DNA of 64,000 bases from Uranotaenia lowii (taxonomy: Eukaryota > Arthropoda > Insecta > Diptera > Culicidae), in contig NC_073693.1 in NCBI RefSeq assembly GCF_029784155.1, forward strand, positions 140,171,988-140,235,987, in the 5' to 3' direction. The notes under the pieces were generated by a model, which was given only the letters and a program-made list of their open reading frames with translations, had not been told where the DNA came from and searched no databases. This document shows, piece after piece, positions 1 to 11,295 of this stretch. A program made the translations under genes and the position numbers. The stretch's first letter is position 1. Every line of letters starts with the position of its first letter.

Positions 1-336
1 AGAGCACAGTAACAGGAGCGACCCCCGGGGCTGCTGGCTGGGTGATTCTCTGGAAGCAACGAAATATCGAATATAAATAAAAATAAACTTTCGAAAATTT
101 TTCCAATCTACCCCATCCTGCCTGTTTGCACCGATTCTTGAAAGACATTAAATTGCACTTGGGTCTCTCGCTGGCCAATATAATGCTCGCGTCGGATTTT
201 TGCTGCTGCGCTGAAAAAAAAATGAATTTTGGGAACTATAGAAGATCGTTTTAGACCGAAAACTAATCAGCGACTTACCGGAAAACTGCTTCTCTTAGTT
301 CTCCGAAACTAATTCGACGAAATATTTGGTTTACAC
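1..336 (-). CDS. Three exons of an unrecognised minus-strand gene, running off the left edge
   Basis: Seen: reading leftwards, exon a (336-279) follows the acceptor TTCTGATAG and ends at a GTAAGT donor. Exon b (210-112) follows a T-rich acceptor ending TTTCAG and ends at GTAGAT. Exon c (49-1) follows GCTTCCAG and is open to the window edge. The introns are 68 and 62 nt, typical for flies and mosquitoes. One frame stays open across both junctions with matching phases, giving about 68 residues that include ELREAVFRAAAKIRREHYIG, then QRETQVQFNVF, then a Pro/Gln/Ser stretch. The composition is that of real protein and unlike the AT-driven ORFs elsewhere. I do not recognise the family. The upstream exon must lie to the right of 338, possibly beyond a long intron. 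Exon a overlaps the 5' leader of the plus-strand gene starting at 400. I am fairly sure it is coding and have no view on function. Confidence 0.6.
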
Positions 337-399
337 CTATCAGAAGACCAATAAATTATTAAAGCAAGTCAACACACGAGAGTTCTACTTCAAAACAAA

Positions 400-2695
400 A
401 TGTCGGACGATGGATACAAAGGAAAAAAATCTACCCAGCCGGTGGGTACTTCGATGAAAACCCTCCAGTACTTTAAAACTACCCACCCAAAACTACGTAC
501 TTTGGACTTTATGCTAAACAACCTAGCAGTGAGTAGTCCAGTGGGTAGTTTTGTTTTGTCCGTGTGGTTTTTGTTTTGTTTTTAAATTTTGTTTTGTCCC
601 GGAGCAAATCTGGCTGGAAGGAATTCCCGATGAACGACGTCGCGACGGTCGGGGAATTGGTTCGCTATTTACACGCCGACCAAAATTTGTGGATTCGCGG
701 ACAACAATGTTGTGTTGTGTTTTTACGACCCGAAAGCAGCGCCCAAATAGTACTCAGCCTTGTGCATCCTGCAAGGCTTGACAATTTGCATCAACTAGGT
801 GGCTTGTGCTATTTCGATGCGCACCATGGAGTCGGTGTGGAGGACGTTATTGACGGTGAGTTCTTACAAATTCGGAAAACATTTCCCCGGTACCATCGCG
901 GGACATCGGTGCCCGGAGGGCAAAATTTACACTTGCAACATTCAGCTCAACCAAAATACTCAATTGCTTTCTCATTTTAAATCTTCCCACAGGTGGAGAT
1001 CTGGAAGCGGATAAATGCGATAATCATCCAACTGGTCTGGTTGTGGTACCATTCCGACGGTCGTCGGACGGGAGGATCGGATTGCCGCGTCAAAACTGAA
1101 TGTGATGGTGATGATAGGTGAGTCTATTAAAAAAATCATTCCACAAAACTGCATAGTTTCTATTTTAGGTAGTCTCACCCATTCTAAGAAGCAGCATCGG
1201 TCGGATCTGGCCTGCCTTCGTTCATCGTCGTTAGATGGCTTCTAGATTCGAAAACGACTATACGGAAATTTTGGAAAGGGCCTCAAACTGGAAAAGCCTT
1301 CCCGGCGATTGTTTTCAACGGATTGCATTGTAACTCAGGTATGACGCTTTAATTTTTTTTTCAAGTGGTGGTATCACACAACTGCTTCAGTGACGCTTAT
1401 GCCTTCTAAAAAATAATGGATAATTTAGATCGAAATGGATCATAGTAGCTGTTTTATTAGTTTTAAAATTTATCTGAATATTATATTTGACCGTGTTTAT
1501 TGTTTATATTTCTGTGGAATAAACTTTAGGTTTTGCTTTCCCACTTACGTGAATATGATTAATAAAATAGCTGTTTAGAGCATTGAAACTATTTGCGATT
1601 CAGCTTAATTAAATCTCATATTCCATTTATTTAAACAGTAAAATTAATTGATTAATTTAAAAGTGAACATGAAGCTTAATGATGGCTCATTTTTTTTCTT
1701 CAGTCATCTTAGTTTTCAATTGGTCGTCAGAGATTACGAATACCTTTTTAATTACAGATGAATATATATAGTACGCCAACAACATTAAGAACGGCTTTAT
1801 GTCATGACTTCTTCAATAATAAATTTAATTAATATTGAGTGATTCTTGTAACCATTGAAATAAATTTATAAATAATGTTTAAGTGACAATCAAATTTTAA
1901 AAATTATCAAGCAAATCTTGTAAAAAAATCTTGTGAGTCCTTTTCAATGTTTTAGCTACTCAGTTCATAATTGAAAGACGAAAATTTGGATATATTATCA
2001 TCATCGTTGGCAACATTTGTAGTTGAAATACAACAATCTACAATCGATTTACAATCAACAAATATGTAAATATATCGTTCAGTGCTGATGATTTTTAACT
2101 TTACATTACTGCTCAAGTGTGCTTCAAAATTTATTTTCTAGGTAGGGTTTCAAAATTTTTGAGCATTTTGCATAAACTTTTTTATACAGTTGCAAGAGGT
2201 TTTACCCGAGTGACTATTATTATTTTTCATAATGCTCCAGCAAATTCAATCTTCAAATTTCTGTTCACCAGGATAAGATTTGTATTGCATTGCTCTGTGT
2301 TCTGTTATTTTTATTTCTCTAGTAGTCGAAGATCCATTCCGAATCGTTTTCCGGAATTAACATGATCACATTTTGTTCTGCAATCACTTCATAAAAGTAG
2401 TTTTAGATTTTTAACACTTGTTAAAAAATAGCATGAGTCCCATACGCATAATAAGTGAAGATCTTTTCGAATTTTATTTTTTACAGATCTGGATGGAAAT
2501 CACACTGACCATGTTTTTTTGGTGCTCGTTCCGCTGGATACAACGAGGTCACAACGAGGACTTCAAAAAATGATTTATTCATGGTGTGAAATATTCGGAA
2601 GAAACAATAACATTTTAAGAACCTTTGAAAATCTATTTATAGAAATTAAACCATGTATTAAGATGAAAAACTCAAAAATGAAACGTCTGCAATGA
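400..2695 (+). CDS. Spliced plus-strand gene, unrecognised; possible small OB-fold-like protein
   Basis: Seen: a CAAAATG start context at 400 opens a 43-codon exon (400-528) with a GTGAGT donor. The main exon runs to 855 at another GTGAGT donor. Its frame contains an ATG at 630 and reads VGELVRYLHADQNLWIRGQ, then alternating hydrophobic stretches to GGLCYFDAHHGV. The last exon starts after TTTTTACAG at 2487, matches the phase of the 855 donor, stays open 69 codons to TGA 2693-2695, and has AATAAA at 2794-2799. The link from 528 to the main exon is unsure: the T-rich tract ends in AG at 604, but only an AG at 620 keeps the 630 frame. Translation may instead start at 630. A second acceptor at 992 gives another exon, listed separately. 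The small beta-rich pattern (WIRGQ..CVVFL, then a hydrophobic segment) recalls OB-fold proteins; that is inference. Function unknown. Confidence 0.5.
993..1111 (+). other. Alternative or decayed duplicate exon of the 400-2695 gene
   Basis: This block has a good acceptor (CTTCCCACAG) and a GTGAGT donor at 1112, and it joins the 855 donor in phase. Its start, GDLEADKCDNHPTGLVVVPF, resembles the start of the 2487 exon (DLDGNHTDHVFLVLVPL), so the two look like copies of one exon. It reads into TGA at about 1098 in that frame, while another frame stays open to the donor, which suggests a one-base shift. A further acceptor (TTCTATTTTAG, 1158-1168) opens a short frame that ends in TAG near 1245. Either an alternative 3' end or a dead copy. 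Confidence 0.35.
1340..2486 (+). other. Intron of the 400-2695 gene
   Basis: AT-rich sequence upstream of the 2487 acceptor. A possible extra donor (TCAG|GTATGA) lies at about 1339. I see no further exon, RNA gene or mobile element. Confidence 0.3.
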
Positions 2696-2949
2696 ATAGT
2701 AGAATAACATATTGAGAAACTATATGTAGTTCGTGTAGTTTCAAAGAAGTTTTTTTTTCATTTTTTTTGTAATCAGTTATGTCTTAATTAACTAATAAAG
2801 TTTAAAAGTATATGTAATTCGATAAATCCGATTCATATCTTTATACTTATTGACGAATATTCAAACTTCATCACAAACAAGTATGCTTCTGTTCAATACT
2901 CCAACGCCTTAAAAAATTACAACAAACGGAACGTATAAAAGCGAAGAAT

Positions 2950-3195
2950 TTTCTTTGATAAAATTAAGATCGAAAAATAAAACATTTCATTGTGTTAAAT
3001 TCCACTGTTTGCAAAATTACTTATTATTAAACGTTAATTGAGTTTAAAAATATTGGAATCGCTTGGAGGCTTTATGACATTCCAATAGTTTGAACTAAAA
3101 TAACGTTTATGACAAGTAATTTTGCAAACAGTGAAATTTTACACAATGAAATGTTTTTTTTTCAATAACGATCTAAATTTACGTCAAAAAAGATG
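2950..3195. mobile_element. Foldback MITE, about 245 bp
   Basis: Left arm (about 2950-3058) is repeated inverted at about 3075-3195. The best matched part is AACATTTCATTGTGT followed by CACTGTTTGCAAAATTACTT, found again as AAGTAATTTTGCAAACAGTG then ACACAATGAAATGTT. The loop is only a few bases, so transcript or single strand would form a long imperfect hairpin. No coding capacity. No clear target duplication seen, so the superfamily is not assigned. Confidence 0.7.
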
Positions 3196-3384
3196 CTTTA
3201 CTTTTGTGCGTCCAATTGAACATAAATTTACATCAATGATGATATAATATTATGTCGAATATAGCATTATTTTGGTGTCAGAGGATTTATGGCTTCAAGC
3301 GTTTCTGTTCCTTATGGTGTAATTTTGTGTCAAAAGTGATGCTTCAATTTTGTGCATCCAATTTGACATAAAATTACACCAAAT
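3179..3384. repeat. Two related copies of a 60-bp palindromic unit
   Basis: The stretch 3179-3236 and the stretch 3318-3384 share the order GTCAAAA..GATGCTT, TTTTGTGC.TCCAATT, ACATAAA.TTACA. The second copy is itself flanked by GGTGTAATTTTGTGTC and its inverted form. Probably decayed ends of a small inverted-repeat element next to the MITE at 2950. Confidence 0.5.
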
Positions 3385-5840
3385 AATTAATAGTGTGTAG
3401 GTAAACAAATTAACCTACAATAAAAATAAAGGTTGACTTTGTATCATTTTTTTATCCATTGTTGAATCGAAGATTCAGATATGACTAAATATTGACTAAA
3501 TGTCAAAGAATTCCTAATGTCAAATGACAGACAAAAACTAATTGAGTATTTAGATTCGGTGCACCCAAATTAGTTTAAATCAGTTTTGAGATTCCTTGCA
3601 TCTCGGGAAAATGTGAATTTTGTTGTCTTGTGTCATTGTATAAGATTAGATTTGATCAGATCCCCGCATATTTTTCATGGTTTGTTTTTATGCAATTTTA
3701 AACACTCAAATCAAATTAGGACTTATTTGAATGATTTCGTTTTTGTAATTCGATTTTTTGTGAACAAAATAAAGATTTTTGGATAATGCTCAGTTAAACT
3801 TAAAATAAATTAAAAGCTATCAAAACCCATCAACTGGTATCGAAAGTTTACTTACAAATAGACATTTGAAAACACGCAGCAAATAGGTGAAACATATTTT
3901 TATGATTTTTTTTTGCGGAATAATAATGTAATTTAAAATTATTTAAACGACAAATTGGACATAACAATTGAACGAGTAGAGTAGAAAAAAAGTTGTAAAC
4001 TCAGTTTGGAGCAACTTCCAAATAACATTTTTTTCATACAAGCTCATACTTGGACAATTTGCAATCAAATATCAAATGTTATAACTTTGAGAGGGCATAA
4101 ATCTTCATTTGTTGTTGTCCAATTAACAACTTTGTGGTCGGCTACGAATAAAAAGAAAAATTCTTAAAAAACTCTTTAAAATTCTAATAATTTCTGACAG
4201 GAATTTTTAAGAATAAATCTATCCACACATGCATAAATATGTGAGGATTCAATGGAAATGTTCACTGTTATCGCGGAATTTTTGGTAATTTTTTAAAAAG
4301 CATCCAATTTTGGCTGTGCATCGCTGGTCTCATTTTTATAACAAATTTTTTCTAAGAAAAACTTGAAATAAATTCCGTTAATTTGGTTATCATTTTCATC
4401 GAACATAATTGTTTTCTTAAAAATCTCTGTTTCTCAGTTTATTGGAATGAAACTGAAAACTTTTCTGTTGGTCATATTGACCCGAAAGGAGCAGGGAGGT
4501 TAAACTTGTTATTAAACAGACAATATTAATTTTGATCCCATAGGTTTTTTCCCTAATTTTAAAGTAAATCGGTTGACCTCTAAAACAACAACAATACAAA
4601 AGTACTGGGGTTAGATGCAACATTTGTATACTCCAACACTTATTCCATTTTTATTTCAATAAACTGTAATAAAGTTATCATTGAATGATAACAAATTGAT
4701 GATGAAGAAGTTTTTAAGATCGTGAAAGAGGTTTTAGAAGCTTTTGATTCTCATAATAAATTGCAAAAATTCGAGCAATAGATGTACAAATTTTTACATT
4801 TTTTGCTACCGTAAAAAACTTTACCCAGTATGACGGATTGGCTTAATGATATCACCTACAAAATTTAAATTGCTCTCATTATCCTAAACCAACACCGTTG
4901 GTGTAAAAATATTTTTCGAATAATCACCATTTTTTTTAAATAATTAATTTTATAAATCAGTTACCTGTCTGAGGCAAAATACAACAAAATGCAAATCAGA
5001 ACTAAACCTCATAAATCTCGTTTCCATATGCTGGGATATGATTGTTTTGCATAATGCGTTTGTTAACATTAAAATTTAATCCATCCTAAGATTTTTTTTC
5101 ATGATTTAAGCTAAAAGAATATACTAGTAGTTTTTTACCCCTAAAGATATGCAGCAAATTTACACTTTTTCCTTAAAAACATTTTTGACAGAAAAAATGT
5201 AAAATTTAATTCAAACAATACTATAAATTACTGCAATTGGTGCTTTATGCGTTATGACATCACAAATGTATCCAAAACTATAAATTTTCAAACTTTTTCA
5301 TTAGTTTTTTCATTAATAACAGAGTTTGTTGCAACTTACCCCATTTTCTTAGTAGGGTTAAATTCGCATGTTTTTGGAAATTTAAAAATAACTGGTAAAA
5401 CCCATAATTTTTCTGACTACGCCAGTTTGGTGTCCCATCAACCTTATAACTTTTGATGTACAAGAGGTATGATTATCTATGGGCATTAAGATTTTAGAAG
5501 TCATTGAATTTGAAAAGTGTTGCATGTTGCCCCAGTTGACGGTACGAAAAAGTTTATCCCGCTTTTGAAATTAAAAGTATCTTCATAAACCTACACTGGA
5601 ATCCGCTTCGATTGATATGCATGGGAACGTTTTTTGAAGGAAACATCCATGTGTTGAAATCTTTCTGGTCTAATACAGACACTGAGCTACACTGCAGCGC
5701 TGCTAGAGCGCAGAAAGATACAATTTTATGCTTCTGTTGAATTCAACTCACGGACTTAACCGGGCTTAAATATTTACAAAATAATTGACTTGAACAACTG
5801 CTTATTTTTCATCCATTTTGGTCGTGAAATTACATTGTAA
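3385..5840. other. AT-rich stretch without a recognised gene
   Basis: Only short AT-driven ORFs are open here. At 4463-4503 the sequence TATTGACCCGAAAGGAGC..GGAGGTTAA resembles 43867-43895 (TATTGACCCGAACAGC..GGAGGGTTAA), so both are probably ends of one repeat family terminating at TTAA. Nothing else supported. Confidence 0.4.
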
Positions 5841-6960
5841 GAACTGACGGAAGCATTAGATTGAGTCGATTTGGGGTCATTTTTGAATTTCTCAAACCCT
5901 GGAGCCTAAAAAGTAGAGTGTCCTTCCCAGGATTTCCCGGGAATTAGAAAAATTCGGGAATTCCCGAACCCCGGGAAACGCCTCAAAATCCCGGGAATTC
6001 CCGAAGCCAATAGAATTAGGGATGAATCAAGCAACAGGATGAAAATCCCAGAAAAAAAGAAGCCAATAAAATGTGCTAAAAAACTAAACATTTACACAAT
6101 AAAAATTGGAGAAAAAAAAATGAATCAGATAGAGCAAGGAAAAAGATAGTTCTACCTTGGTGGTGTCGTAGTCTTACTTATTATTTTTCCCAAATCTAGT
6201 TAATACATTGAATTTGATAAAAAAGAAAAGTTTTTTAATCGGAAACTTTGTGTAAAAGTGTAAAACGACAAAAAATCTATAAAACCAAACCATTCCGATA
6301 ACGAAATGCTACGGAAAGAATCTGAATGTTCTATTTTGCAGCAGTTATCATTTAGAACTTCCGTTTCGGATACTGTTGACAGTAGCAAAATCATCAGCAA
6401 GTAAATTACATATTGTTAAAAAAATCAACGATATTTGATGAATAACGTATAGTCTAGCTAACATAATTCTATCGATAGTGAGAAATCTTTCTCAATTCTT
6501 CAAATTCTTGCAACTAGAATCAAACCAGTTTGCCGGTTAAAGTACTTTGTTTTTGGGTCTTATTGAATTTTTGAAGCATTTAAAATGTTTGAAATGTTTT
6601 GCAATACTACGTACTACATTAGATTTAAAAATACCTTATTGATAAGCATTCGTACGTTAAGATCATGTTGGAATCTTCATTTTCAATTCTTCCCGGGATC
6701 CCGGGAATTCCCGGGAAAAGGATCGTCAAATTTCCCGATTCCCGGGAACGCTAAAATAGTCGGGAAATGGACACTCTACTAAAAAGCTCTGTTTTGGTTC
6801 AAAACTCATTCATGATATTTTGCAGAATTTTTAAGTAACGTTTACATGAGTAAATTTGAACTTTTAGGTTTGTATGGGAAAATCGAATATTTTGTACGGA
6901 AAATCATCACCATTCTTCTTTGGAAGCGAGCCTGCAAATGGTTGTTGTGTTTCATAGAAG
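5840..6960. repeat. Older dispersed repeat interrupted by a hAT element; second copy at 54.54 kb
   Basis: Flanks 5850-5905 (GATTGAGTCGATTTGGGGTC..) and 6787-6890 (..TTCAAAACTCATTCATGAT..) match the continuous stretch 54545-54700 (ATTGAGTCCATTTGGG.., TTTCAAAACTCATTCATAAT..). The copy at 54.54 kb has no insert at the position of the hAT, so it acts as an empty site. Confidence 0.65.
5914..6778. mobile_element. Non-autonomous hAT element (family A), 865 bp, perfect 8-bp TSD
   Basis: Ends are TAGAGTGTCC and, inverted, GGACACTCTA. Both are followed by subterminal blocks rich in CCCGGGAATT on opposite strands. The target duplication CTAAAAAG is perfect (5906-5913 and 6779-6786). Eight-base duplications with YAGRG-type ends are the hallmark of the hAT superfamily. 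There is no transposase ORF, so it needed one in trans. A second, more decayed copy in the opposite orientation lies at 31949-34175. Confidence 0.88.
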
Positions 6961-6999
6961 GATTGAAATTCCTGTACTTGAACATTTATTTTAAGAGTA

Positions 7000-7951
7000 G
7001 GGGAGAGTGGGGATACTTGATCCCCTTTTCTTATTTTCACCATATCTTTTTGGAAAAATTTAGCAACTCGCCGTTTCTGACATTTTCTGACAGCTTGTAA
7101 CTTCAAGTTTCTATGCTCCAAAAATTAGAACGATACTTGAACCCGTTGATGAACTAGAAGCATTTTCGTGGGAATAAAAAAATTGCGATTTTTCTGAAGT
7201 TAGGGGAGACTTGATCCCTTATTGAAGGAGACTTGATCTTTTATTCAGGAAGACCTAATCCTTGAATAAAAATCAAACAAAACCCCAAGAGGGAATGTTA
7301 ATTGACTATTTTGGTCATGTTTGTTCTCATTTCACAATTTATAGCAGACATAAGAAGAAAATTCTATAACTTTGTCTCCACGCTAATAAGATTGCATACA
7401 TAAAGGCGCTTTTTTTTTATAATTAAGAGAAAATTAATTATTTTTGCTCTTTTCTTCAGACAATTGTTTGATAAATATTAGTTTTTGGATAAATATAAGT
7501 AATTTCGTAATCAGCAATCATAACGATCAATTCAGAAGAAGAATATGCCGTTTGGAAGGGGGATCAATTGTACCCATAATCAACATTTTAGAAAACTTTT
7601 TCTGAAAAAAGTTGAGAGTTTTCCATTACTTTGAAAATATGGCATTATGAAGTTCAGTTTACGCTCGAACGATTGATACATTGGAACAAATATTTTTTTC
7701 ATAATTTTCCCATGTGAGGAACATTTTAAAGTGATGAAAAAAGATCTTCAAGTTACATTTTGTGAAATTTTTCAAACAAAGTTCAATTACTCAAACAATT
7801 ATTTTGTTAAAAATTTTTAAACTACAAGCATTGTTATTTTGCTCATTTTGGCACATTTTTCTAGAACAGTTGATCTTTGTAAGACATTCCAGTTTCGAGA
7901 TAAAGCTAAGGAATCAAGTATCCCCAGGGATCAAGTATCCTCGTTCTCCCC
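7000..7951. mobile_element. TA-target inverted-repeat element with GGGGAGAGTGGGG ends (copy 1)
   Basis: Left end GGGGAGAGTGGGGATACTTG follows TA (6998-6999). The right end, CAAGTATCC then TCGTTCTCCCC, precedes TA (7952-7953). The terminal 30 bases hold repeated ACTTGATCCC blocks, and further copies (GGGGAGACTTGATCCC, GGAGACTTGATC) sit at 7202-7240. No transposase is visible. TA flanks suggest a Tc1/mariner-type target, not proven. Confidence 0.7.
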
Positions 7952-7953
7952 TA

Positions 7954-10241
7954 CCTATTATTGATGTATTTATCAGTTAATTTATTCTTTCAGGTTTCGT
8001 AAATTAAAATTTAAACAACACAATTTCCTTGCCAAGGCTAATAAAGTTCAAGTTATTGCTTCGGATGCTTCGGACTTCAGAATCTACCCTAATCATGGCA
8101 TGCAGATATTCGCAAATACTTCTCCTCCCAGGCATACACATTGCGAATGCCTGAAAAAAAAACTTGGAAAAACACTTCTTCGTTCCTCCCTGTTATCCCA
8201 TTACAAAACAAATGAGCCAAGCCCAAGATAGCAGACAGTGGTAATGCATTATTTTGCACGAGTGCACGAGTTTCCCTTCCCATGCTGGCTCAGCCAATCA
8301 TGCCATCTTTGGAAAAATGCACGTTTTATCTCATTTTAAGCATAGGATATTGATATTCTGAAATCCATCTTTAGGATGTGATTCCCAAATAGAAGTACAG
8401 CCATCTACTTGGAAATTGAAGTATTTTGCGACTTTTGTTGAGTTTTGACATTTTAAGCTATTGGATTAGCTTGAAGTTGACAGTGAAGAGTCACGAGTGA
8501 GAAGGACTTTAGAATATTTAACATCAGCACTCATTATTTTCTCTATCGTAAAATTTTGTGCCCTAAAAGTGAGTTATTTTTCTTTTGAGTAAACAAAAAG
8601 CACATTTATTTTCCAAACAATTTGGTTAAACCCACCCACTTAAGATCAATCGATAATGGCTTAATCCTGGTTAACAACTTATCCCACCTCCGAGATAATC
8701 TTCGCCGATAATATCGAACAGGTAGGTAAAATCACATCAACCGACACTTGTCTCGGATCCGGATTTCCCACTAATTGGGGAAACCCCTCGCCCACTCGAA
8801 GCCAGCCCATTGTTGTCTGGGTTCCCCCCAGTTTTCCCACCGAAGAGCAAAAAACTTTTTTAAATTCACTTTTGCCGGTACGACTGCCACCATGAAATGG
8901 AGGGCTGGATCCGCCATTATTGGGTCCTCAATTAGGCCTGTGCTTACCTACGCTACGCTAACTATAAGAGACAGCAACGCCCTGCATTTGTTAGCGGCGT
9001 GTCAGTTCAAACATGCGTACAGTTTTGTTCCAATAGAATTCTTCGAGTGCGCGGGGCAGATCAAATTAGCACCAAATTGCAGCAAAGTGATAATTGCACC
9101 ATAAGCCTGACTCCAATAGGAGAAACACATGTATGTATGTACGAAAGTTTTTACATGCGTACGAACGTAAATGTACATATGTAGCGCCGATGAGAGATGA
9201 TTTGCCAAGACATTAACGCGCGAAGGGGGTGGAAAAACTCTCGCACTTGTCTACGCGCGCCTTTAAAGTATTGCACTTGAAAACAGATCTCGAACAAAGT
9301 GTGTGGGAGCAGAAAAACCCATACCCACCATCATAATGATCGGATCATCTTTTATAGTTTGTTGTTGTTTTTTTCTTCTGCTTCACCCCATTCGATCGAC
9401 AGAGTCGAAGGCACAGAACAAACCGAGAATCGAGAAGCGTTAATTATGAATTTCGATCATCACTTTGTGATAAAATTACTTGGCTTGAGTATCATCTTCG
9501 CGGGCCAGGCCTTTGGAATGTTAGCACATATTTGTTGCAATCAAATTGAAGATTGAGTCGAACGAATAATATTGTTTATACGAGACGTTTTGATAAGTAT
9601 ATTATTATGCTAAGTGTCTACTGTTCTCTGGAAAATGATCAACCGAATGCCGTTAACAGCCCTGGATTGGGGTGATTTTTAGTGGCGTTTGAATATCTGA
9701 TTCATCTGAGGCTGGATCAGACACGCTTAAACGCACTATGGACAAGTGCCACGCTACGATAAGTACTACAAGCGCCTAGACTTGTTTTACTAGGCGTTGA
9801 ACCTACTCAAGTTTCCAGAACACTGATCGAGCACACACTTAAGATGCGCAACACAGTGCTGCTGTAATTAGAGGGTTTGCTTAGTACATGTCTCCGGAAA
9901 ATAAATGACTTCGCTGATAATGGTGATGTTAATCAGGCAGCACAGTGTTGTAAGAACAAATGAATCGTTTTGTAGAAAGTTTGTTACAATGACTGCATAT
10001 GTACATTTGTAGCATTATGATTTGTAGATATAGGAATTTTAGGAATCTAAAATTGCTTTGTTTTCTTATAAGTGCATCCGTATAGTTTAAGAAGTTTAAT
10101 GTTTGACGTATCGGCAATTCCAGAGTGAAATGACTGCTCAAGTTCGATCCAATCTTTTACCTGACTCATTCCAATTTGAATTGAAATTGTCTTGTTTGTC
10201 GTTGCATTTGAAACAGTTACTTATTTCAAGGAGTTTTATTC
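7954..10241. other. Unassigned region with a GC-balanced core at 8640-9560
   Basis: The part from 8640 to 9560 is less AT-rich than its surroundings and has no inverted-repeat ends, so it may be single-copy regulatory or UTR sequence. It contains GATAAT/TTATC-type motifs (8652-8712) and, on the minus strand, a fair donor (GCGTAG|GTAAGC at about 8944-8953). A 36-codon ORF at 9446-9556 begins with a signal-peptide-like hydrophobic run (FVIKLLGLSIIFAGQAFG), but I see nothing to confirm it. No gene is called. Confidence 0.3.
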
Positions 10242-10243
10242 TA

Positions 10244-11293
10244 AAGGGTGATACGGTCAAAATTTGGTCAATATCAACTTGACGTATTTCTTTCAATTTT
10301 GCATTTCAAAAACCTGAACACCCCTCATTTGGAAGGTGTGTGTGTAGAATGTTGCTCCTATTTTGATTTTGATTTTGGATCGGAGGGAAATCGAAAACCG
10401 GAAGACCGCTGAGACGACAAAGAGAGTTGCCTAGTAACCTCTCTCTCCGAGATGCCGCAAATAAGCTGGGTGTATAGTCTACAACCGTGCATCGAGCCAA
10501 AAAACGAGCCGGACTATCGACTTACAAGAAGGTAGTGACTCCAAATCGCGATGATAGACAAAATACGAAAGCCAAAGCGCGATCCCGGAGGCTGTACACG
10601 ACGATGCTGGCGAAGTTTGACTATGTGGTAATGGACGACGAAACCTACGTCAAAGCCGACTACAAGCAGCTTCCAGGACAGGAGTTTTATACGGCAAAAG
10701 AAAGGGAAGAGGTAGCAGATATTTTCAAGCACATGAAACTGTCAAAGTTCGCGAAGAAATATCTGGTTTGGCAAGCCATCTGTACCTGTGGCTTGAAAAG
10801 CAGCATTTTCATAGCTTCCGGGACTGTCAACCAAGAAATTTACGCGAAAAAGTGTTTGAATAAACGTCTGCTGCCTTGAAGAAACACGGTTGTTCCGTAC
10901 TGTTTTGGCCGGATTTGGCATCTTGCCATTACGATAAAAAGGACAAGAACCCTCCCAACCCGCCAGAGCTCGGCCCAATTGAGAAATACTGGGCTATTGT
11001 CAAGCGGAACCTAAAGAAGAACAAAAAAACTGCTAAGGACGAGCAGCAGTTCAAGGCATACTGGCTTTCTGCGGCGAAGAAGGTGGACAAGGTGGTCGTA
11101 CAAATTCTGATGGCAGGGGTTAAACGTAAGGCCCGGCAATTCGGATTTGGAAAAGCGGAAGCCTATCTGAATGGTTTTCCTGAATTTTATAGTAATTAAA
11201 CTTGAAAAAGAAATTTAATTTGATTTTTTAAATAAACGATTTCACCGATTTACACGCGTTTTCGCTTGACCAAATTTTGACCATATCACCCTT
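10244..11293 (+). mobile_element. Tc1/mariner (IS630-type) transposon, 1050 bp
   Basis: The ends AAGGGTGATACGGTCAAAAT and, inverted, ATTTTGACCATATCACCCTT sit between TA dinucleotides (10242-10243 and 11294-11295). The inverted repeat extends about 28 bp with one mismatch. A decayed transposase occupies the interior. Size and ends fit the mosquito ITmD37E-like lineage. Confidence 0.85.
10390..11199 (+). pseudogene. Tc1/mariner transposase, broken (stop and internal deletion)
   Basis: The DDE transposase that would cut and paste the surrounding element. Seen: a helix-turn-helix-like start (LSLRDAANKLG) is broken by TAG at 10475-10477, then the frame continues (VHRAKKRAGL) into the first catalytic Asp in MDDETYVKADY, and on to a stop at 10877. 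The second block, overlapping in another frame from 10876, carries WPDLASCHY (second Asp) and PELGPIEKYW (Glu). The second Asp and the Glu are only 22 residues apart, where this family normally has 37, so about 15 residues are deleted. A second frame change lies between the two blocks. The protein is not functional. Confidence 0.85.
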
Positions 11294-11295
11294 TA

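Noticed and set aside
605..781. Reading the exon after 604 in the frame QIWLEGIPDERRR
   Set aside because: It is in phase with the 528 donor and uses the better acceptor, but it stops at 781 and lacks onward splicing; the frame with the 630 ATG splices on to a long terminal exon. Not fully excluded.
8775..9104. 109-residue ORF in a GC-balanced region
   Set aside because: Sequence looks like translated UTR or regulatory DNA, with no motif and competing frames on both strands.
9446..9556. Small secreted peptide gene
   Set aside because: A hydrophobic N-terminus alone is weak evidence in AT-rich DNA; no mature peptide motif, splice site or poly(A) pattern supports it.
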